Of a DNA stretch of 38,998 nt, positions 1-8,896 are shown one piece after another (within the stretch, counting starts at the first letter, position 1; each line of letters starts with the position of its first letter). The position numbers and the translations under genes are program-made. Source of the stretch: Candidatus Uhrbacteria bacterium RIFOXYB12_FULL_58_10 (GTDB lineage Bacteria > Patescibacteriota > Patescibacteriia > UBA9934 > GWF2-40-263). The stretch lies in assembly GCA_001791645.1 (NCBI GenBank), contig MGFA01000005.1, positions 10,078 through 49,075 of the forward strand, in the 5' to 3' direction. The notes below the pieces were generated by a model, which was given only the letters and a program-made list of their open reading frames with translations, searched no databases and had not been told where the DNA came from.

Positions 1-1
1 C

Positions 2-844
2 GGCATCGACCAGGACTGCAACGAGGCCGACGAGGCATGCCCCGAGACCGACGCCGACGGCGACGGGGTGAGCGTCGAGGACGGCGACTGCGACGACAGC
101 AACGCCGAGGTCCACCCTGGTGCAGCCGAAGTGTGCGATTGGATCGAGGACAACAACTGCGACGGTATCCTCGACAGCGCCGAGACCGACAGTGATGGCG
201 ACGGGTACACCGGGTGCTTCATGTACCACACCCAGGTGGATGCGGATGGCGACGGGTACTGCGACGGCGGCGTGGACAACAATCACGACGGTGATTGTAC
301 GGACTCCGGCGACATCATGTACGCCGAGGACGAGACCGCGCCCGACAGCGTGATCGACTGCGACCTCACCGACGCGACGATCTACCCAGGCGCCACGGAG
401 ATCTGGGGCGACGGCATCGACCAGGACTGCGACGGGTCCGACTCGTCGCTCGCCAAGCTCCAGGACGCCGCGACCTGCTCCAGTGGGCAGGAAGCGTGCT
501 TCCGCGACGTCGACGGTGACGGGTCGTACGAGACCCTGCTGATGGTCACCACCCAGCTCTACGGGATGCCCGCCTCGGCGAGCGTCTACGAGAACGGCTA
601 CGGGACCGGCTGCGGCATCGACGGGGAGACCGCCGACGTCAACGCCGGCGGGTACTACGTCGTCTCGTTCGAGGGAATGTCGAGCTGCACCTCCCAGGTG
701 TCGCTGACCAGCGGTGGTTACTGGTGGCAGAACTACAGTTTCTGCACCGACGGGTCCGACACGCAGGGGATCTGCGTGAACACCGGCGGGTACAACTACC
801 TGCTGGAGATCGACTACCGCTCCACGTCCGGCCTCCAGTTCTAG
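2..844 (+). CDS. MopE-like Asp/Cys-rich metal-binding repeat protein, 5' truncated by window edge
   Basis: Frame is open to the left edge (GIDQDCNEADEACPETDADGDGVSVEDGDCDDSNAEVHPGAAEVCDWIEDNNCDG), extending ORF 68..844. Repeats of DCDDxxxxxxPGAxExCxxxDxxCDG type plus a non-repetitive Cys-containing C-terminal domain. Confidence 0.8.
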   Translation, partial: GIDQDCNEADEACPETDADGDGVSVEDGDCDDSNAEVHPGAAEVCDWIEDNNCDGILDSAETDSDGDGYTGCFMYHTQVDADGDGYCDGGVDNNHDGDCTDSGDIMYAEDETAPDSVIDCDLTDATIYPGATEIWGDGIDQDCDGSDSSLAKLQDAATCSSGQEACFRDVDGDGSYETLLMVTTQLYGMPASASVYENGYGTGCGIDGETADVNAGGYYVVSFEGMSSCTSQVSLTSGGYWWQNYSFCTDGSDTQGICVNTGGYNYLLEIDYRSTSGLQF

Positions 845-942
845 GCCGGACGGGAAGGACGTCTCCAGGGTGGAGGCGCGGCGAGGCAGGCAAGTACGAG
901 GACAACCACTCTACGCTCCCGACAGGGAAGAGCCGCTCACTG

Positions 943-974
943 CGCTCCCACCCCATCGGGAGCGTCTTTCTTTT
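943..974 (+). terminator. intrinsic terminator after first MopE-like gene
   Basis: CGCTCCC (943-949) / GGGAGCG (958-964), 8-nt loop, followed by TCTTTCTTTT. Confidence 0.65.
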
Positions 975-983
975 GCGGTCGTC

Positions 984-1014
984 ACGGATTACGGATGTGT
1001 ACGGATGTACGGAT
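984..1014 (+). repeat. four copies of ACGGAT in 31 bp
   Basis: ACGGAT at 984, 991, 1001 and 1009. Confidence 0.6.
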
Positions 1015-1192
1015 CAGGGATGAGGACGACTTCCTTGACATTTCTCGGCTTTTCTAGTAACCTTACCCATCGTTTTGTATAGCTATTTTAGCTAATTTCG
1101 CGTCCTGACAGGGAGGAAGTCAGGCCACGACCTTTCGTTTCAAACCCCGCCGCGGACCTGAACGCGGCATACGACCAAACCAGGAGGATCCA

Positions 1193-3271
1193 ATGCAGAT
1201 CATCACTCTGCTCGCCCTCGCCGGAATCGCCGGCTGTTACCTCTCCGACATCGACGGCGACGGCGTCCCGGACAAGGCCGACTGCGACCCGCACTCGCGG
1301 GCGAACGATTGCGGGTCCGATTCCGGATCCGTCGGCGACATCGGAGACTCGGGCAACTCTGGCGACACCGGAGACGACATCACCTTCGGCGACTCTGGCG
1401 ACACCGGAGACGACACCGGCGACACCGGGACGCCATGCGACCTGATCGTCTGGCACCGCGACGCCGACCTCGACGGCTACGGCAGCGCCACGGTCACCAC
1501 CGAGGCGTGCATCCAGCCGGACGGCTACGTCGACAACGGCGACGACTGCGACGACGCGGACGCCACCAGCTACCCAGGCGCCCCCGAGCGGTGCGACGGC
1601 GCGGACAACGACTGCGACGACGACGGCGAGATCGACGAGAACGCCTCGGAGATCTGGTACAACGACCGGGACAGCGATGGCTACGGCAATGCCGATGAGT
1701 TTGTCGTGACGGTCTGCGACGGCGAGTCCGACTGGCTCGTCGACAACGGCGACGACTGCGACGACGGCGACGCCGACGTTCATCCCTACGCCGCCGAGTA
1801 CTGCAACGACATCGACGACGACTGCGACGACGATATCGACGAGGACGCCGTGGACCAGTCCGAGTGGTACGCCGACGCCGACGGTGACGGGTCGGGCAAC
1901 TGGCTCGACAACGCCTGGTCGTGCATCCAGCCGGACGGCTACGTCGACAACGGCGACGACTGCGACGACCTCGATGGCTCGGTCTACCCGGGCGCCGACG
2001 AGACCTGCAACGGCCTGGACGACGACTGCGACGGCATCGTCCCAACGGACGAGACCGACGCCGATGGCGACGGCACCTCCGAGTGCGACGGCGACTGCGA
2101 CGGCTCCGACGGCTCGGTCTACCCGGGCGCGACCGAGACCTGCAACGACGTCGACGACGACTGCGACGGCGTGACCGACGAGTCGGACGCCGCCGACGTG
2201 GCCACCTGGTACGGCGATGTGGACGGCGATGGCTACGGGGATTCCGCCACGACCTTCGCGTCGTGCTCGGCCCCCGCCGGCTACGTGGCCGACGCCACGG
2301 ACTGCGACGACGGCAACGCCAGCGTCCACCCGGGCGCCGATGAGACCTGCAACGGCCTGGACGACGACTGCGACGGCACCACCGACGGCGACGACGCCAC
2401 GGACGCGGCCCTGTGGTACGCGGACGCGGACGGCGACGGGGCCGGCGACGAGGACGTGTTCGAGGTCGCCTGCGACCAGCCCTCGGGCTCCGTCGCGGAC
2501 GACACCGACTGCGATGACGCCGACGCCGGGAACTACCCCGGCAACGTCGAGACCTGCGACGGGGCGGACAACGACTGCGACGGCACGGCCGACGAGAGCG
2601 ACGCCATCGACGCGAGCATCTGGTACGCGGACGCGGACGCCGACGGCTACGGCGACAGCGCCACGCCCGAGACCGCCTGCGACCAGCCCACGGGCTTCGT
2701 CGCGGACGACTCGGACTGCGACGACGGCAACGACGCCGTTCATCCGGGCGCCATCGAGACCTGCAACGCCCTGGACGACGACTGCGACGGGTCCACCGAT
2801 GGCAACGACGCCGCGGACCAGGCCACCTGGTACGAGGACGGCGACTCCGACGGCTACGGCAACGACGCCGAGACCGCCACGGCCTGCGATCAGCCCTCGG
2901 GCTTCGCGGCCTTGGGCGGCGACTGCGACGACGCGGACTTCACCGTGAGCCCCGGCGCCTACGAGACCTGCGACGACGTGGACGACGACTGCGACGGCGC
3001 GGTCGACGAGGATGACGCGATCGACGCGCCGACCTGGTATTTCGACCGCGACCTCGACGGCTACGGAGCGTCGAGCGCGTACGACACCGTGTCGTGTTCG
3101 GCACCGTCCGTCGACTTCACCGACAACGCGGACGACTGCTACGACTACAACGACGACATCCACCCGGGCGCCGACGACGTGTGCGCCGACGGCGTGGACC
3201 AGGACTGCGACGGCGTCGACGCCGCGTGCGACGACATCGACGACACCGGTGCGACCGACACCGGCGCCTAG
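1193..3271 (+). CDS. secreted lipoprotein with about nine MopE-like Asp/Cys repeats
   Basis: SD AGGAGG at 1182-1187; signal peptide/lipobox MQIITLLALAGIAGC; Gly-Asp-Thr-rich linker; repeats ADADGDGYGD...GYVxDxxDCDDxxxxxHPGAxETCNGxDDDCDG. Confidence 0.85.
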   Translation: MQIITLLALAGIAGCYLSDIDGDGVPDKADCDPHSRANDCGSDSGSVGDIGDSGNSGDTGDDITFGDSGDTGDDTGDTGTPCDLIVWHRDADLDGYGSATVTTEACIQPDGYVDNGDDCDDADATSYPGAPERCDGADNDCDDDGEIDENASEIWYNDRDSDGYGNADEFVVTVCDGESDWLVDNGDDCDDGDADVHPYAAEYCNDIDDDCDDDIDEDAVDQSEWYADADGDGSGNWLDNAWSCIQPDGYVDNGDDCDDLDGSVYPGADETCNGLDDDCDGIVPTDETDADGDGTSECDGDCDGSDGSVYPGATETCNDVDDDCDGVTDESDAADVATWYGDVDGDGYGDSATTFASCSAPAGYVADATDCDDGNASVHPGADETCNGLDDDCDGTTDGDDATDAALWYADADGDGAGDEDVFEVACDQPSGSVADDTDCDDADAGNYPGNVETCDGADNDCDGTADESDAIDASIWYADADADGYGDSATPETACDQPTGFVADDSDCDDGNDAVHPGAIETCNALDDDCDGSTDGNDAADQATWYEDGDSDGYGNDAETATACDQPSGFAALGGDCDDADFTVSPGAYETCDDVDDDCDGAVDEDDAIDAPTWYFDRDLDGYGASSAYDTVSCSAPSVDFTDNADDCYDYNDDIHPGADDVCADGVDQDCDGVDAACDDIDDTGATDTGA
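1506..1969 (+). repeat. identical 50-bp direct repeat within the MopE-like gene (1506-1555 and 1920-1969)
   Basis: CGTGCATCCAGCCGGACGGCTACGTCGACAACGGCGACGACTGCGACGAC occurs twice, 414 bp (138 codons) apart. Confidence 0.85.
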
Positions 3272-3283
3272 CCGACGTCACCT

Positions 3284-3314
3284 GCGGGCGAGCTCCCATG
3301 CTCCCCGCTTTTTT
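3284..3314 (+). terminator. intrinsic terminator after MopE-like lipoprotein gene
   Basis: GCGGG-C-GAGC / GCTC-CCCGC with loop TCCCAT, then TTTTTT. Confidence 0.7.
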
Positions 3315-3331
3315 GATACAATGCGACCATA
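3315..3331 (+). promoter_or_regulatory. extended -10 (TGA-TACAAT) 8 nt before ATG; leaderless start
   Basis: TGATACAAT then GCGACCAT then ATG at 3331. Confidence 0.6.
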
Positions 3332-4824
3332 TGCGAGTCTGGATGCTAGTCGCTCTTTTGACGGTACTCATCGGGCTGTTATTTTTTGTGTCGCCACTCG
3401 CCGTGTTGGCGATCTCTTCGTTCGTCGGAGTCATGGCGCTCACGGTAAGGCGTCCGCTTGTCACGCTCGCATTTCTTGCCGTGTATCTTCCGTTCGAAAC
3501 CATCGTGCTGAAGTTTACGCCCGATGATATTTACGTATACGCCCGCTATTTTTCGGAGATTCTCATCTATCTGCTTGCCGCGGTCGTGATTTGGCGCCTC
3601 GTAAGCGGCGCGTCGCGCGCGCGTTCGACGCCAATCGATCTCCCATTCATCCTGTTCCTTGTCATCCTGCTTGCCTCAGCGCTTATCAATGCCGTGGAAC
3701 CGAGCATCGCGATTCTTGGCACGCGGCAAATCATTCGGTTCATTCTCATTTTTTTCATCGTGGTATATCTCAGGCCGGATCGCGCGTACGTGAAGCGTCT
3801 GACCGCCGTGATGCTTGTGATCGTCGGTGCTGAATCGCTCGTTGGTTTGACCCAGTCGTTCGTGGGCGGGCCGCTTGACGCGCTGCTCTTGCCGTCCGAC
3901 GCGCGTACGTTCGGGGAGATTACACTCACGAGCGGCGTCACCCAGTTTTGGGATCCTGGCTCGCGCATCTTTGCTACGTTCGGACGGTATGATCGCTTGG
4001 GCAACTTTTTGTATTTCTTTCTTCTTATCGCGGTCGGCCTGTTTTACGAGGCGCGTGCGCTCAAGGATCGTCGCGACCTCATTCCGTTATTTCTCCTTGG
4101 CATTCCGGCATTGATTCTCACGTATTCGCGCGCTTCCTGGTTCGCCTTCCTGCTCGGGTTCCTGTTCATCGGCATTCTGATCAAGCGTGACCGCCGCGTG
4201 ACCTCCGCGTTCGTGACGTTCGTGATCGTCGTAACCGCATATTTGGGCGTCACCGGCCTGAACGTTCGTTTTATCACGGAGGCTCCGGGCCAGACGTTGG
4301 TAGAACGTTTTTACGAGGCATTCAGCTATGCGAGATGGCGAGGGGAATATTACGGCCTTGGCCGGGTATTTTGGATGGTGCAGGTGCCAATGACCGTGAT
4401 TCCCGCTGCCCCGTTGTTTGGATTCGGTCCCGGCCAGTTCGGCGGCGGAGCGGTCGCGGCGCTTGGAAACACGCACGCGTACGATCGGCTCGGGCTTCCA
4501 TTCGGCGTATTCGGCACCGAGGGGATCATCGATAACAATTGGTTTTCCCTTTGGGGAGAATCCGGGACGCTCGGGTTTATCTTCTTCATTTGGATGTATC
4601 TGGCGCTGTTGCGAGAATGTTTGCGCCTGTATCGGGCCAGTTCCGACGGGTTCACGAAGGCGCTTGCAATCGGCACCATGGCCGCCATGCTCGGCATTGC
4701 CATGAATGCGTTTTTGTCGACGATATTCGAGATTCGTACGCTGGCATTTTACCTTTGGATGTATGCCGGTTTCGTCGTTGTGCTCGGAGAAAAAGAAAAA
4801 GGCCGTGGGCCTGGTCGCCTGTGA
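3331..4824 (+). CDS. O-antigen ligase/polymerase-like polytopic membrane protein
   Basis: Multiple TM segments; Wzy/WaaL-like C-terminal region (GNTHAYDRLGLPFGVFG...DNNWFSLWGESGTLGFIFFIWMYLALLREC). Start placed at 3331 (MRVWMLVALL) rather than the ORF-track 3094. Confidence 0.8.
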   Translation: MRVWMLVALLTVLIGLLFFVSPLAVLAISSFVGVMALTVRRPLVTLAFLAVYLPFETIVLKFTPDDIYVYARYFSEILIYLLAAVVIWRLVSGASRARSTPIDLPFILFLVILLASALINAVEPSIAILGTRQIIRFILIFFIVVYLRPDRAYVKRLTAVMLVIVGAESLVGLTQSFVGGPLDALLLPSDARTFGEITLTSGVTQFWDPGSRIFATFGRYDRLGNFLYFFLLIAVGLFYEARALKDRRDLIPLFLLGIPALILTYSRASWFAFLLGFLFIGILIKRDRRVTSAFVTFVIVVTAYLGVTGLNVRFITEAPGQTLVERFYEAFSYARWRGEYYGLGRVFWMVQVPMTVIPAAPLFGFGPGQFGGGAVAALGNTHAYDRLGLPFGVFGTEGIIDNNWFSLWGESGTLGFIFFIWMYLALLRECLRLYRASSDGFTKALAIGTMAAMLGIAMNAFLSTIFEIRTLAFYLWMYAGFVVVLGEKEKGRGPGRL

Positions 4825-6062
4825 AAATAATCCAAGCCAACAAATTTTACTTCATGCGCGGCGGGGCGGAACGATACGTTTTTGATCTTTCCGCGTGGCT
4901 GAGGTCGCAGGGCCACGAGATCTTTCCGTTTGCCATGAGGCATCCGGACAATCTGGAAACGCCATACGCGGAGTTTTTTCCGTCGTTCATACAGACGGAG
5001 CGCGTGCGCGTAGGCATGGCAGGTTTGAAAACGTTCGGCCGCATGTTTTATTCGTTCGAGGCACGGCGCAGGATGTCCCTGCTCATCGACGCGGTGCGCC
5101 CGGACATCGCGCACATCCACAGCGTCTATACGCAGCTATCGCCGTCCGTTCTCGACGTTCTGCATGCGCGACGGGTTTCCATGGTCATGACCGTGCACGA
5201 CCACCACCTGATTTCGTCGCACTATAACGTTTGGGCGGAAGGATGCCTGCCTGTTGGTAGGCGCGGCCGGATAGACCATGCGCGCGCCGGGATCGTGCGC
5301 GGGACGCTTTCTCGGTTTCACAAGCATTCTTTCGCGGCCTCGTTTGCGCAGATCGCCGCGTTTGCGTTTCATTATAATCGCGGCTCATATCGCAACCGCG
5401 TCAATCTATTTTTGACGCCGTCCGACTATATGCGGCGGAAGCTGGTTGGCGCTGGTTTTCCCGAAGATCGCGTGCGTACCGTTCCGTATGGGATGGATCC
5501 TGAGACATCGATCGCCCGATTTGATCACGACGGATACGTGCTGTATTACGGTCGGCTTTCCGAGGAGAAGGGCGTCGAAACCGTGATCCAGGTTGCGAAG
5601 CAGCTCCCTGACATTCCATTTAAGATCGTTGGAACAGGTCCGGATGAGGCGCGGCTGCACGCGCTGGCGCACGGGACAAAGAATGTGGAATTTGTTGGGT
5701 TCCGCTCAGGGGAATTGCTTCAGGAGGTGGTTCGGGGCGCGCTTTGCGTGCTCGTTCCGTCGCGCGTGCACGAGAACTTTCCGCTTGTCGCGCTCGAATC
5801 CATGGGCGCGGGCAAGCCTGTGGTCGGCTCCAATGTGGGTGGCATGCCTGAAGTAGTGGAGGACCGTGTGACCGGACTCCTGGTTCCGCCAAACGATCTT
5901 CATGCATGGGTCGAGGCCGTGATGCGTCTCGCATACGACGAGGATTTCCGTCTTGGTCTCGCGCGCGCCGCGCGGTTATCCGCGGAAACCACGTTTCACA
6001 TCAAACGCCACCATGCGGCCATCATGAAGGCATACGCTGATGCGATTGCCATGCGCGGATAA
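4821..6062 (+). CDS. GT4 family glycosyltransferase
   Basis: GTG start in a GTGA overlap with the upstream stop; VKIIQANKFYFMRGGAERYVFDLSAWLRSQGHE...LYYGRLSEEKGVETVIQVAKQL...VPSRVHENFPLVALESMGAGKPVVGSNVGGMPEVV. Confidence 0.9.
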   Translation: MKIIQANKFYFMRGGAERYVFDLSAWLRSQGHEIFPFAMRHPDNLETPYAEFFPSFIQTERVRVGMAGLKTFGRMFYSFEARRRMSLLIDAVRPDIAHIHSVYTQLSPSVLDVLHARRVSMVMTVHDHHLISSHYNVWAEGCLPVGRRGRIDHARAGIVRGTLSRFHKHSFAASFAQIAAFAFHYNRGSYRNRVNLFLTPSDYMRRKLVGAGFPEDRVRTVPYGMDPETSIARFDHDGYVLYYGRLSEEKGVETVIQVAKQLPDIPFKIVGTGPDEARLHALAHGTKNVEFVGFRSGELLQEVVRGALCVLVPSRVHENFPLVALESMGAGKPVVGSNVGGMPEVVEDRVTGLLVPPNDLHAWVEAVMRLAYDEDFRLGLARAARLSAETTFHIKRHHAAIMKAYADAIAMRG

Positions 6063-6067
6063 GGTGC

Positions 6068-6082
6068 TATCATGCGAATATA
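6068..6082 (+). promoter_or_regulatory. TGC-TATCAT -10, 8 nt before ATG (leaderless); TTGCCA -35 at 16-nt spacing
   Basis: TTGCCA-16-TATCAT-GCGAATAT-ATG. Confidence 0.6.
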
Positions 6083-6687
6083 TGTCAGAACGAAAATCAG
6101 GGGACGCGCGAGAATTTTCTGTTGATGAAATGCGGAAATTGCAGGGATTGCCGCCAGAAACGCCAGAAGAGCGTGCCAAACGTGAGGCAAAGGATGAGGA
6201 ACGCGACCGCGTGGCAGCCGACCGTGCGAAGCAGGCCAGGGAACTGGCCGAGACGCAACGGCGCGAGAAACAGGATGCGAAGGCACGTCTCGATAGGTCC
6301 GTGGAATTGGCATTGGACGCGGGCGACGTGACAGCGTTTCAGCGTGAGGCCGTAAACATCGTCAGGGTATTTGATAATCTTTCTGCCACGCGGCGCAACC
6401 TGCTTTGGAAAAAAATGGAAACGATGCAGATGGAGACCCTGGCTGGAACGCCAGAAGAAATTACGGCGATGAATGTGCTCGGTGAGAAGATCCGGCGTTG
6501 GAAAAGCGAGGAAAAGGGTCGTTTCGAAGCGCGTGCGCGGGTTTTTCAGATCTCCATAGACAGAACGCATGTCGAGGAGGGATTCGGTCTGTTGGATAAA
6601 AAACCTGAGAATCCAGATGCTTCAAATCGAAGACCACGGACGTTTGGGGAGAACTTGTTTGCCATATTTGGCTTTTGGAAGAAATGA
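6082..6687 (+). CDS. hypothetical charged, helix-rich protein
   Basis: Starts MSERKSGDAREFSVDEMRKLQGLPPETPEERAKRE; own leaderless promoter; coiled-coil-like composition. Confidence 0.65.
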   Translation: MSERKSGDAREFSVDEMRKLQGLPPETPEERAKREAKDEERDRVAADRAKQARELAETQRREKQDAKARLDRSVELALDAGDVTAFQREAVNIVRVFDNLSATRRNLLWKKMETMQMETLAGTPEEITAMNVLGEKIRRWKSEEKGRFEARARVFQISIDRTHVEEGFGLLDKKPENPDASNRRPRTFGENLFAIFGFWKK

Positions 6688-6728
6688 ACGGTCCGCATGG
6701 CATGTTTGTCAGGATTTGGCAACGGGGC

Positions 6729-6743
6729 TATGGTGAAGGTATA
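6729..6743 (+). promoter_or_regulatory. TTGTCA-17-TATGGT promoter, 8 nt before ATG (leaderless)
   Basis: TTGTCA GGATTTGGCAACGGGGC TATGGT GAAGGTAT ATG. Confidence 0.55.
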
Positions 6744-7009
6744 TGGACCGAGAACAATTTGGCCCAATTGAAGGAGACATTCCGTTGTCCAAGAAAACAG
6801 GTGCATCAGATGCAAAGAAGCCGAGTCTTGCCGAGATTGCGGCGACCCAGGACGGTCAGGCGCGCGCGGAGATCGCGAAAGGGCGTCTAGCGAAGGAAGG
6901 CGAGCATATCGAGGCGGCGCGAGCAAAGGCCGAGGCCGCGGCGGCTCGCGCGGACCGCGAGCCGCCGTCGGTCATGGCGCGATTTTTGCGAAAATCTCAT
7001 CGACAATAA
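6743..7009 (+). CDS. hypothetical small Ala/Glu/Lys-rich helical protein
   Basis: MDREQFGPIEGDIPLSKKTGASDAKKPSLAEIAATQDGQ...; ORF follows a promoter-like element. Confidence 0.55.
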   Translation: MDREQFGPIEGDIPLSKKTGASDAKKPSLAEIAATQDGQARAEIAKGRLAKEGEHIEAARAKAEAAAARADREPPSVMARFLRKSHRQ

Positions 7010-7016
7010 CAGACGA

Positions 7017-7046
7017 TCCGGATTGCCCGGACCGCCTTTTTATTTT
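7017..7046. terminator. possible weak terminator between convergent genes
   Basis: TCCGG-ATTGC-CCGGA hairpin, TTTTTATTTT a few nt downstream. Confidence 0.35.
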
Positions 7047-7050
7047 CACG

Positions 7051-8886
7051 TTATTCCACGGTCGCATTGCCGGCGGCCATGGCGTCATCAGGCAAGTTGG
7101 TGGTGATCGTCGCGCCAGAGGCGGAAACGAATGCGCCCGTGACCGCGTCCGTTCCGATGACGCGGACATTTTTGAGAAGCGTGGGGATTGTGCCGATTTG
7201 ATTTTCTGACGGGGTAATGGCGAGCTCGAATGCGATTCCGACGATTTTGCTCGATGGAGAGAATGTTGGGTTCACGGAGGTTGCGGTCCAGACGATCTCA
7301 TTCGAGGTGAAATCATAGATAACGCCGCCATTGACCGAAACGGTCTGCCGTCCGGTAAACGTGACGTTCGTGCCAAGTTCTCCCTCGATGCGAACGTTCG
7401 TCAGCTCGTTCGTGGTTCCGCGAAGATTCCAGAAGGCCCAGTATTTGGTCGTTTCTCCCGCGAGCGGGGGAAGGGCACCGCGTCCGATTTGGTCGCCGCT
7501 CGGTGACGCGTAGCGTGCGAATGAATCGAGGGCTATGGGCGACGTCATCACGTAGGTCAGCTCGCCGTCGCGCATTGTCGCGTCTTTTGTGTCGCCCATG
7601 TCGAACACGGCGAACGCGCGCGACGAAAATGGGATCTGTTCGTACGTATCCGTCGCGCTCTGGGAAACGGACGAACGAAGAGGAAATTCGACCGTGACGA
7701 TGCCGCTTTCGCCCGGGGCCACGGATGCCAGTTTTGGATCGGTCGAGGATGACACCGCAAAGGTCGCGGAGCGCGCGAACGGACTTTGCGACTCCACGCC
7801 GATCCGTACGTTTGTCACGGACTCGTCGCTTATATTCGTGTACGTGACGGTAATGCGCGCCGCGCCGCCTGGACGCACGGTGTCCGCGTCCACGCTGTGC
7901 GAAACTTGCAGCGGCAACGGAATCACGTTTACGTCGTGGGTCAGGGTTTCCTGCCGGTAGAGGTCCTCGCCGAACGCGAACGAAGGATGAAATCGGAAGG
8001 TTGTCGTCCCGGGCGTGTCTCCGAGGGTTCCGGTAAAGGCAAGCGTACCTTCGGTTCCGGCGGTGATTGCCGGGAGTCGAAATACGCCGTTTGCAAGCGG
8101 GACGTCTGAGGAGATGAACGCAAATCCGTCCGGCCATTCTGGTTCGATCATGATTTCCGGGTAGTCAATGTCTCCGGAATTGCGATAGGTCAGGGATCCT
8201 TCGACGGATTGGGACGCGACAACGCGTTTTGGAAGAAAAAGGGAAAGCCCAAGCGTTGTCTTTGAAGGAATGAAGACATGTTCGTCCGTTTTGGTGCCCG
8301 GTACGTTTTTTTCTCCGTGCGTAAAGGTGAGTGTGCTCACGAACGTTTGTTTGCCGCCAACGTCGCCGAACATCACGCCGCGAATCTTTACGGAACCGAC
8401 GGCGTCTGGCGGAATCGTTCCAACGTCGATGGTTTGACCATGTCTTGGTACGGTGTCATGCTCGAGTTCCTGGAGCAGGAAGTGCGCGGGGAAGTTCAGA
8501 AGAAGTTTGGCGTCGCGCAGTTCCTCGCCCGTGTCGTTTTTGTAGCGGATGACGAGTGTGGAGGGCGCGCCGGAAACGATCTCATGCGGGGCAACGTCGG
8601 CTTGAAACAGAATGTGGTCCGCGAACGAGGTTGGCGTGTACACGGCGAAGGCGAGCGCGATAAGGCCAAGTCCAATGGCAATGCCAACAAGCACGAGGTC
8701 GAACAAGAAGGTCAGCCGGGCGAATCGATATTTTCCGCGATATCGTTTCTCAAACCAGTGGACAAGCGGAAATACGGCGATCCGTCCAGGGTGCGCGGCC
8801 AAACACACGGCCTTTTCACGGACCGTTTTCGCGTCCTTGATGGAATTACACGCGATGCCATGGTTGAACTCTTCTATGAGGGACAT
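7051..8886 (-). CDS. membrane-anchored extracellular protein with Ig/CARDB/DUF11-like repeats
   Basis: Likely start MSLIEEFNHGIACNS at 8886; one N-terminal TM (FLFDLVLVGIAIGLGLIALAFAVY); beta-rich domains (LVIRYKNDTGEELRDAKLLLNFP..., ITVTYTNISDESVTNVRIGV). Confidence 0.7.
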   Translation of the reverse strand: MSLIEEFNHGIACNSIKDAKTVREKAVCLAAHPGRIAVFPLVHWFEKRYRGKYRFARLTFLFDLVLVGIAIGLGLIALAFAVYTPTSFADHILFQADVAPHEIVSGAPSTLVIRYKNDTGEELRDAKLLLNFPAHFLLQELEHDTVPRHGQTIDVGTIPPDAVGSVKIRGVMFGDVGGKQTFVSTLTFTHGEKNVPGTKTDEHVFIPSKTTLGLSLFLPKRVVASQSVEGSLTYRNSGDIDYPEIMIEPEWPDGFAFISSDVPLANGVFRLPAITAGTEGTLAFTGTLGDTPGTTTFRFHPSFAFGEDLYRQETLTHDVNVIPLPLQVSHSVDADTVRPGGAARITVTYTNISDESVTNVRIGVESQSPFARSATFAVSSSTDPKLASVAPGESGIVTVEFPLRSSVSQSATDTYEQIPFSSRAFAVFDMGDTKDATMRDGELTYVMTSPIALDSFARYASPSGDQIGRGALPPLAGETTKYWAFWNLRGTTNELTNVRIEGELGTNVTFTGRQTVSVNGGVIYDFTSNEIVWTATSVNPTFSPSSKIVGIAFELAITPSENQIGTIPTLLKNVRVIGTDAVTGAFVSASGATITTNLPDDAMAAGNATVE

Positions 8887-8896
8887 ACGTTCAGAC

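Noticed and set aside
1309-2948. Several Arg- or Thr/Ala-rich alternate-frame ORFs in the MopE-like gene
   Set aside because: Compositional shadows of the repeat-rich coding frame.
1088-3163. 691-aa minus-strand ORF opposite the MopE-like lipoprotein gene
   Set aside because: Val/Arg/Gly-rich mirror of GAC/GGC-rich codons; the plus strand has SD, lipobox and clear repeats.
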